DNA of 64,000 nt, taken from NCBI GenBank assembly GCA_015501605.1, contig JADNRZ010000019.1:248001-312000 (forward strand), in the 5' to 3' direction. This DNA is from Panaeolus papilionaceus. Its lineage: Eukaryota > Basidiomycota > Agaricomycetes > Agaricales. A model generated the notes under the pieces. It saw nothing but the letters and a program-made list of their open reading frames with translations. It was not told where the DNA came from and searched no databases. Both the position numbers and the translations under genes were made by a program. Of this stretch, positions 23,710 to 33,743 are shown piece by piece; the first letter of the stretch is position 1; every line of letters begins with the position of its first letter.

Positions 23710-26700
23710 ATGGTTAAGCTTCTTGCCCTGGTTGCTTTCGTGGCGCTTGCCTCTCAACGGACTACCGCAGTTTGGCAACAATGTATGTCCATTTGTATCA
23801 TTACCAAAACGTTAATCATCGTTCTGAATATTTCTCTTTTTCTGTCAGGTGGTGGGCTTGAATGGACCGGATCGGTAAGGTACCCATTTTTATAATGAGT
23901 GTGCATGGATTAATGTGATTGTCAGGATTATTGTATGTTCTAGCAAGGGTGCGCTTTGACGGAATTAACCAATTGTACCAGGTGAACCCGGCACGGCGTG
24001 CACTCAGCTCAACCCTTACTACTATCAGTACGTCAATTTAACTTCTCTCGAGTCTCAAACTTCACGTGTTTACATCGTACATTAGGTGCATCCCCAGCGC
24101 AGGATCTCCCGGTTCCGGAACTCCTCCAGGCGGTGGAACAACTACTGATTTCCCACCCACTACGACTGAAGAGCCAACAACGAGCACTTCAGATATCCCA
24201 TCAACGACAGATGTGCCTACAACCTCGACTACAGACGCACCTACGACCTCAACTACGCCCCCGACGACAACTACTGCTCCTCCTACGTCTACGACCTCGA
24301 TCACTTCATCACCGACTGGACTGGACGGCCTGTTCAGGAGACAAGCCAAGAAGTTCTGGGTACGATTTCGTACTCCCGAGTGTTGTCGATCTGTTTAACG
24401 AATTCTTCAGGGTACATGTGGTGATTCCAACACGCTGAACATCGCTGGTATGAAACGACTACTCTACACCACCGTCTGCTAACGAGCTTCCATCAGCCAA
24501 CGCTGCCGTTATCAGATCAGATTTTGGTCAACTCACCCCTGTAAGTTCGTCTAACCTCCCCTTTTGCGGTCTCGCTGATCATAACCTCGCGATCAGGAAA
24601 ATTCTATGAAGGTATGGATAACGCGATTGTCACAGGATTAGGACATTGTTTAACATTCATCAACTACCTTAGTGGGATTCGACTGAGAGTAAGTAGTCAT
24701 CTGGTCTATCCCTTACCTTGAGTCAACGACAATACACAGGCTCGCGAGGAAGCTTCAACTTTGGTGGCTCTGATGCCCTTGTGAACTTCGCTGTCTCCAA
24801 CGGAAAGCTCGTTCGCGGTCACACTCTTGGTGCGTGTTCCTATGCTTCAGAATATTTGACATGGTGCTCATTCGTGTATAGTCTGGCACTCGCAGCTCCC
24901 TGGATGGGTTTCAAGCATCGGTGACAGGAACACATTGGTAAGATGGTTATATACGGGTGACCAAGCAGAGACACTGACCCAGCTCTCCTAGACGAGCGTC
25001 ATTCAAAATCATATCTCTAACCTTGCCGACCGCTACCGTGGAAAGCTCTATGGTACGACTTTATCTGCGTCGCATTGGTTTCGCACTAGCAATCATTTAT
25101 ATAGCTGTACGTATGGTGATATTGTTCCAGGTGTCGTCGGACTAATGTAATCATTCGATTCTCAGTGGGACGTCTGCAAGTGAGTATCTTATAAATGTTG
25201 GCTCTATGACACGTGCTGATGCTTCATAGTGAAATTTTGAACGAGGATGGTTCGCTCAGGTCAAGCGTCTTCTACAACGTCCTCGGAGAATCGTTCGTCA
25301 CTATCGCCTTCGCCGCGGCTCGTGCGGCTGATCCCACTGCCGTGTATGCATTCCTTGTCTTTGTGCGCTTCGTCAAAGCTGACGTACTTTTCAGATTGTA
25401 CATCAACGATTATAACCTTGATTACAACAACGCAAAGACTCAGGGTATGGTGAAACTCATTGGTCGCATTAACTCCAATGGCAACAAGTACATTGATGGA
25501 GTCGGAACTCAAATGCACTTGAATGTGAGTACCTCCGTCGTTTTTAATGTTCACAATTAATATCATGATATTCTATTAGTCCGGAGGCGCTGGTGGAGCA
25601 TACGACGCCTTGAGCCTTCTCGCGAGCACAGGTCTCGAAGTTGCCATCACAGAGCTGGACATCGCTAATGCTTCTGCTAATGATTACACCACCGTTTTGA
25701 ACGCATGCTTGAGAATCCCGTCTTGTGTCGCTATCACTTCATGGGGTGTCAGCGATGCTGTAAGCTTTTATTCTTATATTATCCTTCTGCGCATATTCAC
25801 AATCATTCTAGAACTCATGGCGCTCAAGCTCTTACCCTCTTTTGTTCGACGGCAATTACCGAGGAAAGGCCGCATACAGTGCCCTCATCAGTGCTTTAAA
25901 CGCTCTGCCACCTAAGACGACTGGTGGTTCGACTCAAACTTCAACCCCTAGTTCGACTACGACTACCACTCCTCCGACAACGACTACGGCGCCGCCTACT
26001 TCCACTACTTCGATCAGTGGATCTCCAACTGGCTTGGATAGTCTATTCAGAAGGCAAGGAAAGAAGTTCTGGGTAAGTAGTTTTTTTCCGACATGTAAGC
26101 ATGGTTCGGCACTCACGCCTTCTGTAGGGTACTTGCGGTGATTCCAATACCTTGAATATTGCTGGTATGCCTCGCTTTCTACAACTTTATCTAGCACCGT
26201 GTTCATTCGTTCGCCGGGAATAGCAAACGCCGGTGTTATAAGATCCGATTTTGGACAGTTGACCCCTGTACTTTCACAATTTTTCGTTCCTTTTTTTCTT
26301 ACCTGCTGACAGTCGTCTATCATCAGGAAAATTCTATGAAGGCAAGTACAGCGTCATCTCTCATTGAACAAAATTTCAGCTGACCCGATACCATCAGTGG
26401 GATTCTACTGAGAGTAAGCTTTTTTCGTGACTGTTTCCATTTCTTTTCGTCTCAACGTCATTATTTAGGTTCTCGCGGAAGCTTCAACTTCGGTGGCTCG
26501 GACGCTCTCGTCAACTTTGCCGTATCCAACGGGAAACTAATTCGTGGACATACCCTCGGTGCGTATGGAGAGCCCTAACTATCTAGCTGCAAATAACTCA
26601 CTATTATATGTATAGTCTGGCATTCCCAACTTCCTGGTTGGGTCTCAAGCATTGGCGACAGGAATACCCTGGTACGAGGACCGCAATAAACAATGGTCCA

Positions 26701-29398
26701 GATATATTAACGCAATTATATCTAGACAAGCGTCATTCAGAACCATATTTCGAACCTTGCAGGTCGTTATCGCGGCAAATTATATGGTATGATAATTCAA
26801 ACTGTTCTCGTTGTACCCACCGTAACTAACGCCTTCCTTAGCTGTATGTGCCTAAATTATATGTTCATGTCGTCTTTGTTGAACTAATCTGATCGGATCA
26901 TTTCAGTGGGACGTTTGCAAGTGAGTACTGTTTGACCATTTAACTATAATGAATGTTCACTCTGCGTTCCACATAGTGAAATTCTAAACGAGGATGGCTC
27001 TCTGAGGTCTAGCGTATTCTATAACGTTCTTGGGGAGTCGTTCGTCACGATTGCATTTGCTGCGGCTCGCTCAGCGGATCCTACCGCGGTGTATGCATTG
27101 CTCTTATCACAGGGATCAAAACGCTAAACGTCCATTCAGGTTGTACATCAACGATTACAATCTTGACTCTAACAACGCGAAGACGCAGGGTATGGTTAGG
27201 CTAATTGGTCGCATCAACTCCAACGGCAACAAGTATATCGATGGTGTTGGTACACAAATGCATTTGAACGTAAGCAGAGCGCATTTTTGGAGTTACCAAA
27301 ACTGATACCTTGTTCGTCTTGTAGTCTGGAGGCGCTGGTGGAGCCTCCGCTGCCCTGAGCCTACTCGCGAGCACTGGTCTCGAAGTCGCCATCACGGAAC
27401 TCGATATTGCGAACGCGTCAGCCAATGACTACACAACTGTCCTCAATGCTTGTTTGAGCATCCCCTCCTGCGTGGCCATCACTTCATGGGGCGTAAGCGA
27501 TGCCGTGAGTTCCCTCTCTAACTTAAAATACCCGCCTTTCCTGATCATCAAGCAATTATATCCAGAACTCATGGCGCTCCAGTTCATACCCCCTCCTGTT
27601 CGACGGAAACTACCGAGGAAAGGCAGCATATAGTGCGCTCATCAGCGCTTTAAACTCGCTACCGCCCAAGACCACGGGTGGACCAACCCAAACCTCTGCT
27701 CCTGTGACAACTACAACGACGCCTCCGACCACAACCACAGCCCCACCAACATCCACAACCTCTATTAGCGGGTCACCTACAGGATTGGATACTAAATGGA
27801 GGTCCCACGGCAAGAAATTCTGGGTATGCGCATGTCATATTTCGTCGCAGGTATTGAAGTCTGAAACTTCTTTCCCCTTAGGGTACCTGTGGAGATTCCA
27901 ACACCCTAAATATCGCATGTGAGTGTAGTATTCTGGTCTGTCGATGGTTAGGGCACTAATAAGGTAATTTTCACAGCTAACGCGGCCGTTATCCGCTCAG
28001 ACTTTGGTCAACTTACCCCCGTAAGTACCTCCTATTTGATCGAAACCTCTCCCGTCCTCATTGTGGAAACGTCCTCCAGGAAAACTCCATGAAAGTATGT
28101 ATTCAAAACCTAATATTTACGGTAATAAACTTATCGAAGACTGATGTTCAGTGGGATGCAACCGAAAGTATGACTCTACTCATATGACATCAGCGCGTTC
28201 GCTCACTGCTTCCCCAGGCTCTCGCGGCAGCTTCAACTTCGGCGGCTCAGATGCACTCGTTAACTGGGCTGTATCAAACGGAAAGCTGATTCGTGGTCAC
28301 ACACTTGGTGAGGTTAAAACTGTTAGATGAAAATTCACAGTTCAATTAATCATCGTTGATAGTCTGGCATTCTCAGCTCCCTGGATGGGTATCAAGCATC
28401 GGTGATAGGAACACTTTGGTACAGAATTGGAGTAACCGTTTCTCTTGTTCGTGCAAGGTCTGATGTGTTTTTCGTAGACGAGTGTCATCCAGAATCATAT
28501 TTCAAATCTGGCTGGACGCTATCGTGGAAAACTCTATGGTGCGTTTATCATCATATTATGTGGTTCATTAATTCTGACTCCTTAAACAGCCGTAAGTCAA
28601 GGCTCCAGCTCATACATAAACTCGCGTTTCTAATATTGCTGCCAAATACCAGTGGGACGTTTGCAAGTATGTCATTTTCTGCGTTCTGATGCTCTCTCTG
28701 ACGTGTCGAATCCAGTGAAATTCTTAACGAAGATGGTTCGCTCAGGTCCAGCGTCTTCTACAATGTCCTTGGAGAGGTTAATTCAACTTCATTCACTTTC
28801 CCTTAATATCCGCTTATATGCTGTATACCAGTCATTCGTCACCATTGCTTTCACTGCTGCGCGCTCTGCCGACCCCACCGCTGTGTAAGTCAAATTTTCT
28901 CAGATGACCACTGCGCCTAACACTTCAACGATCCTTAGTCTCTACATCAACGACTACAACCTCGATTACAACAACGCCAAGACCCAAGGCATGGTCAGAC
29001 TCATCGGTCGCATCAACCAATCCCAGCGCTACATCGATGGAGTCGGAACTCAGATGCATTTGAACTCTGGTGGCGCAGGCGGTGCGAGCGATGCTATCAA
29101 TCTCCTTGCTTCGACTAGTCTCGAAGTCGCCATCACTGAGCTTGATATTGCGAATGCGTCTGCTAACGACTACACGTCCGTCTTGCGCGCCTGCCTTAAC
29201 GCGCCTCAATGTGTGGCTATCACTTCGTGGGGTGTCAGTGATGCGGTATGTGCATTTATTAGTCACCCCTCAAGGACGGCTGAAGGTCTTACGAATTTCG
29301 TTGTCCAGAACTCCTGGCGTTCCAGCAGCAGCCCATTGTTGTTCGATGGCTCTTATCGACCGAAGGCGGCTTACTCGGCCCTCATCAATGCCCTCTAA
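23710..29398 (+). CDS. Secreted endo-1,4-beta-xylanase: CBM1 plus three GH10 domains
   Basis: ATG at 23710. The protein starts with a signal peptide ([20 protein letters not shown]) and a CBM1 module (VWQQCGG...YYYQC). A Thr/Ser/Pro linker leads to three successive GH10 catalytic domains joined by similar linkers, with no stop codon or new signal peptide between them. Each GH10 domain keeps the acid/base Glu in WDVCNE, the nucleophile Glu in AITELDIA and the [19 protein letters not shown] core. About forty short GT-AG introns fit, and one GC-AG. Many exons are tiny (2, 7, 14, 15 and 16 nt). The estimated length is about 1,150-1,200 residues. GH10 enzymes cleave the xylan backbone by a retaining mechanism outside the cell, and CBM1 anchors them to cellulose. 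Fungal GH10 enzymes usually have one catalytic domain, so the triplication is unusual. Whether the transcript spans all modules is inferred from continuous frames. Confidence 0.85.
23770..24095 (+). other. CBM1 cellulose-binding module, five exons
   Basis: Exons 23710-23782, 23849-23874, 23926-23932, 23982-24027 and 24086 onward splice to [20 protein letters not shown] followed by [12 protein letters not shown]. This has the four Cys and the aromatic Trp/Tyr positions of fungal CBM1. The 7-nt exon GATTATT supplies Asp-Tyr and the first base of Cys. Confidence 0.85.
24090..25916 (+). other. Linker 1 and GH10 module 1
   Basis: The Thr/Pro/Ser linker (about 24100-24310) ends in [20 protein letters not shown]. 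The catalytic domain follows, with ENSMK and WDSTES as 15- and 16-nt exons, [24 protein letters not shown] split around a 2-nt exon at 25105-25106, [15 protein letters not shown], and [14 protein letters not shown] at the end. All catalytic residues are present. Confidence 0.85.
25917..27665 (+). other. Linker 2 and GH10 module 2
   Basis: Module 1 runs straight into [13 protein letters not shown] and a Thr/Pro linker, then [14 protein letters not shown] and the second GH10 domain. The 2-nt exon is at 26842-26843. The intron after ENSMK has a GC donor (AAG|GCAAGT at 26342). WDVCNE and AITELDIA are intact. Confidence 0.85.
27666..29398 (+). other. Linker 3 and GH10 module 3
   Basis: The linker ends in [14 protein letters not shown], so the Arg-Arg pair of the first two modules is lost. 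The 2-nt exon is at 28590-28591. An extra 55-nt intron (28777-28831) splits GES, and the intron after MHLN is missing. The catalytic motifs are intact and the stop is at 29396-29398. Confidence 0.85.
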
Positions 29399-29509
29399 AT
29401 ATTATTGTAGTCTCTCTTTTGGCTTTGTACCCGAATGTCCTTCTTCTCCTATTACAGTTGCCCTGATGAATCTGAAACCTCGTTGATCCATTTGAATTAC
29501 CCCATCAAC

Positions 29510-29855
29510 GATGAGGTGCGCTCAATATGACTCTCACCAATTTTGAGGTCGCCATGAACTCATCGGAGGCTCTTCTCGATGAACCTGACTGCGAGTGGGT
29601 ACATGATCATCGAGGGTCCAATGATACGAGTTAACTTGCTTAAGCCAATTTCGAACATACAGCAACGAATTTTCCCTCTTGGATAAGACAGACGAATTTC
29701 AACCCCACCTGAAGGAGTGGATACACCCTTTTTAGAGCTCACTGGCTGCGACGAGCAAGTTGCATTGGCAGCACTGTGTTCGCCTCTGGATGATCTCTAT
29801 GACATCGAGGCAACTCCTCGATTTGACCAAGACATCCACTCCATGCTGCGTTGAA
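29510..29855 (+). pseudogene. Decayed B-type GTPase C-terminal fragment
   Basis: Similar along its length to 14940-15260 and ends in a segment readable as EQVALAALCSPLDDLYDIE (about 29753-29815). This matches VAALAALHSFLDDLYDID of GTPase B4. Stops and shifts break the rest. It lies directly downstream of the xylanase gene. Confidence 0.65.
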
Positions 29856-29859
29856 CCAA

Positions 29860-30930
29860 GGGGGTTTGTGGCCCTTGCCTTCCAAAGCCTCTCCCGTCCC
29901 CTTCCTGCCTTCTGAAAGTACTATTATGCGTGCTGTATCTGCAGTGTTTTAACTTTATACGGAGTCTGTTCTTCAATTACTGGCCGCAGTTTACTTGTCC
30001 TCATCCACTAAACTCTACATTGTGTTCGCTTGCTCTTCTCGCTTCGATTTCAGCGGCATTTGCAATTCCGTTGCTAACGTGGCCCCCCGCTCCTCTCTTC
30101 ACTGTCTGTTTTATTCTCAATCTTTCATCCGGGTTTCTTCAGCGATGCGTCATTCTATCACCGCGACAACTACCAATATTTATATCGACGCCCCCTTGCC
30201 ACCTCATCGATCATCGATGTCGGTCGGGGTGCGTTGATCATCACATGAAGCACCCGTTTTTATGGCCTGAGTGCTCACCCATGCATTCAATCATCGTTCC
30301 GATCGCATATACGCCACAACTCACAAGAACGCCATGCTCGCCTGGACTTCACCTGCGTCGCCGTGGTTGAATGTCATCAACGTCGGCATTCAATGTGTCA
30401 TCTCTCCTAGGCGGGTTGACGCTAGCATGCAATCGGAGAGGTGATGTCCAGGAAGGGGCCAACAAGGGAAATGTCCAGGATGACGTTGAGGAGTGAGTTT
30501 CCGATTGAGCGGCGCTGAATGTCACCTGATAGCGCCCACCTGATTTGGACGTGGGTTATTAAGGTATACGGGCTGTGTACGAGGACGGAAGGTAAAGGTT
30601 TGCCTATGATCAGATTCGGGTCGAGAACCTGAGTTAGACGGACGACAGACGTTCACTAGCTCTAGATATCCCGTGTAGTTTTCTATTAGTTGAATCGACG
30701 GCAAGTTAAGAATGACTTCAATGAAACGTCGGAAGTTGGTCGGTTAGATTAGACAATCGCCGGGAATCATAGTCGGCTTACAGGAGGAATGCACGAGGTA
30801 GATATCCATATCCTGCAATGTGGGGTGTAGGTACACAGCTCGCTTTTCCCTCTTTACTGTCACCTTGTCCACATTGCGCTCCATATCTCTACAAATTTAA
30901 CAAAGTCTTTGCCTCCGCTGGCCATTACTT
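29860..30930. repeat. Diverged repeat unit, copy 3
   Basis: 30140-30340 matches 16520-16720, and 30410-30790 matches 16870-17230. No intact gene. Like copy 1, it leads into an A-type GTPase. Confidence 0.6.
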
Positions 30931-30935
30931 CGACC

Positions 30936-32162
30936 ATGGAATACAAAAATATCGAAGTCACTGAACCCGTCTCTGCTGTACAAGATGGAGAAGGCAGCTC
31001 CATACATGGTAGGATAGTGCTGTGAGTGAACAGATACAGATGTTATTCTACAGTTATACCTCTGACATCGTTCTTACTACAGCATCATGGGTCCAACGGG
31101 ATCAGGAAAAAGCTCTGTGAGAATATGTTCAGCAATTAATTCCGCATGCATACAAATAATACTTATGATTCTGACTGTCCATTTTGCTTTATTATGTTCT
31201 AGTTCATAGAGGCGCTTGGCCTGAAGGGCACCCCGAGGATATCCAGCAATGACCTTGATGGCTGCACGCAAACAATATGTGCCTACCGTTTGAACAATGT
31301 CACTCGAAATGGTGATGTGATTCACCTTGTGGACTCGCCCGGGTTCGCAGATAGCAAGATATCAGAAATGTCCATCGTCACCATGTTACAGAGATGGATT
31401 GGTGATCACAGGTGAGTCTTCTTCTGCTCATTGTTCCTGGTTATGGCTTTTTTTCTTGATTTCTGTTATTATTCGCACCACTAATGAAATGCATCCTTCA
31501 TTAGTTATTTTCATCGCATATTATACTTCACACCAATCACATCTGTTCGGTTACCAAGAACTCAACGACAGGTGCTACAAACATTCCAGGCTCTAAGCGG
31601 CATCAAAGCAGCAGTCGAAATATCGATAGTAACTACGATGTGGGACAATATATGGGGTGAGGGTCCAGCAGCACGTGCGGAGAAGACATATGAACAGCTT
31701 CAGCAAGATATATGGAAGGCATGTTGTTTTCTTATCCATTGGTCTGATTCAGTTCTAATCTGGACAATTCTTTTATATATTTAGAACTTTATCGAAGCCG
31801 GAACCAACCTCACAAGGTTTTATAATACACAGGAATCAGCCCTGTCCATCCTAGATGGCGCTTTTGGACGGATGGAGGACACATATTTCTCCATAGAAAC
31901 ATATCGGATAAGCATCAAAGGTAGTCCATTTGCAAATAACCTGCTCACCGACCTCCAAAATCGTATCCAGAACCTGCATTCCCATATTGCAACCCTCCAG
32001 GATGAGCTTGCTCGTACCGAAGTGCAGGGTGACGAACTGCTTGTTTCGACACTTCGTCCAAGGATTGAAGAGGCCCAGAATGAGCTGACACGATTTTCGA
32101 AGGAGCTTCATGAGTCCGATCTCCTTCCTTCTCCTTCCCCAGCAGAATTTTCAGAGGTCTAG
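30936..32162 (+). CDS. AIG1-like P-loop GTPase, A-type (A2)
   Basis: ATG at 30936 (MEYKNIEVTEPVSAVQDG). The introns match those of A1: one before VLIMGPTGSGKSS (about 31080), one after it (to about 31202), one after the exon with CTQTICAYRLNN and DSPGF (about 31340), and one before NFIEAGTNLTRF (about 31783). ILYFTPITSVRLPRTQRQ and TTMWDNIWGEG correspond to the switch/G4 region of A1. The helical NRIQNLHSHIATLQDELART is nearly identical in both. The end is short (SPSPAEFSEV) where A1 has poly-Pro and cysteines. The estimated length is about 320 residues. A1 and A2 share not only the coding region but at least 1 kb upstream, so they arose by a segmental duplication. The tri-GH10 gene now lies between them. 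Confidence 0.8.
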
Positions 32163-32970
32163 TGCACTCCTGAGCGATTCATGCATATTTTGGAGATCCT
32201 GAAGTGTTGGGATAACGCCTTAGGTGAGCATGATGTGGACTGATAACCTCGGTTAGTGCATAACCTGCATGGTGTGCAAATCTTACCATTGATTGATGTT
32301 CTGTCTAGGGGTACCACCATTGATCAAGGCGGTCATGCAGGCGCCAGGAGTGCGACTGGATATCTCTCATTCCATCCGTATTTTTCTATTCGCCGTTCTA
32401 TTTCACATATTATCTGTTTTACTTTTGATTAGTCTCGATGCTTCGTCATTTTCTTTGTATTTCAAACACTTTGTTTCCTTTTTTTCCTTCATTTCCTCTC
32501 TTTTTCTTTCCCGTCCACTGATTACACTTAGAACGAAAGTATGTTCGTCTCCTATGCGGAACCCATGGATAATCTTTGTGTATATTGACTCATGTATCGA
32601 GCCGAATTAAAGGTTGTTCAATGTACGTCGCACATGGGCATAGTAAGGAAGAACAATGACAACAGAGCAAACGCGAACATGGCTACGGGTTGTAATTGTT
32701 CTCTAGAAATGTTGTCACAGTCGCATCAATCCAATATCGATGCTGATGAGACCACAGACTGTAAAATGTGTATAGTACCAGTGGTTAGCTGGAATTCGAT
32801 CTGTAGCGATAATTAAAGACTCGGAAAGCCTGCCTAGTACTAAGTCTTTTCTGACATTTGTAGTCAAGTGAATAATGTGTGTCATGTACACTGTATTGTA
32901 CGATCAGTGTATTCTAGCTGGATACAGGGTATGCAACCTCTTAATAGTTGTGCGGCACATGGTTGAACGC
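32163..32970. other. Gene-free interval
   Basis: The first 200 bp is homologous to the DNA after GTPase A1. The rest has no supported gene. Confidence 0.5.
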
Positions 32971-33743
32971 CTAACATGCGCCGGGAACCAACGCCCACGA
33001 TCCTCCCCCAAAGAACGCCGGACCCTTTCTCCTAGCCACGTCCCTCTTCCTCACCCTCTCCAGATACCCAAGCGTCAGCAATGCAGTATCTAAAATGTTT
33101 TCGTACCCTTTCTCAATGTCGAGGGTGGGAGAGACTGATTTGGTGAAAAGATTGAATTCGCTATGCTTGAGCGTCATCACTGGTTGAATAAGGTCGTTGT
33201 CAGTTTCACGAGTTGTGCCGGGGATTGGAACTGGGTGAAGCTGAGGGGTTGTCTTCAGTCGTTAGGAACGCTAAATAGTCAAGTGAGAGCTCGTACCGAA
33301 CACATGCCATACCCAAATATCCACTCGTACTCGTTCCCATCAGCAGCAGTAAACGCTTGACTGGGGTAGCTGCGTAGCAAAGTGTACGCGGTTAACACAT
33401 GTTCAAATTTCCAGAAAAATACATACCTCCCAATGGTGAACCCACATGGTCCTGATCTGCGTAAAATCTCCCCCACAAGTACTCCTCTTGCCTTCTTACT
33501 TCCCTGCACCGAATCCGAGTCGTCGTCCATCTCAATGACAATCGTCTTCTCTTTCTTATCGCCATTGTATAAAATCTGCCCCACCATCTCCTTCTCAGTC
33601 GCGTCGTTTGCGGACAAGTCGAAACGATACAAAGTCATTTCATCCTTCAACGAGGACGAAGTATGAAACTTGTACCACAAACGACCCGCCTCATCCGTGT
33701 ACGACGCCTTCCACACGTCGTCGGAGCTGAGATGAAGCAACAT
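32971..33743 (-). CDS. DUF6593-type protein A
   Basis: Minus strand, ATG at 33743 (MLLHLSSDDVWKASY). Exon 1 ends in CGFTIG before a GTATGT donor near 33427. A small exon then carries YPSQAFTAADGNEYEWIFGY, and after an intron near 33250-33290 the last exon (TPQLHPVPIPGTTRET ... GSWALVPGAC) stops at 32971. The pattern is a Trp-Tyr-x-Phe start, a Leu-Tyr-Arg-Phe strand, a Gly-x-Ile-x-Tyr strand, a central small exon with EYEWIFGYG and a C-terminal helix. It matches the DUF6593 family of small beta-rich proteins abundant in Agaricomycetes, whose function is unknown. There is no signal peptide or membrane segment. DUF6593 gene B, 2.2 kb away on the same strand, is a close paralogue. Confidence 0.75.

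Noticed and set aside
24062..24349. Long minus-strand open frame opposite linker 1 (and similar ones at 25934-26323 and 27610-27813)
   Set aside because: These are antisense shadows of the Thr/Pro-rich linker codons, giving Val/Gly repeats with no domain.
23710..29398. Three separate tandem xylanase genes
   Set aside because: No stop codon, signal peptide or promoter-like spacer exists between modules, and the linkers are in frame. One gene is the simpler reading, although transcript data are lacking.
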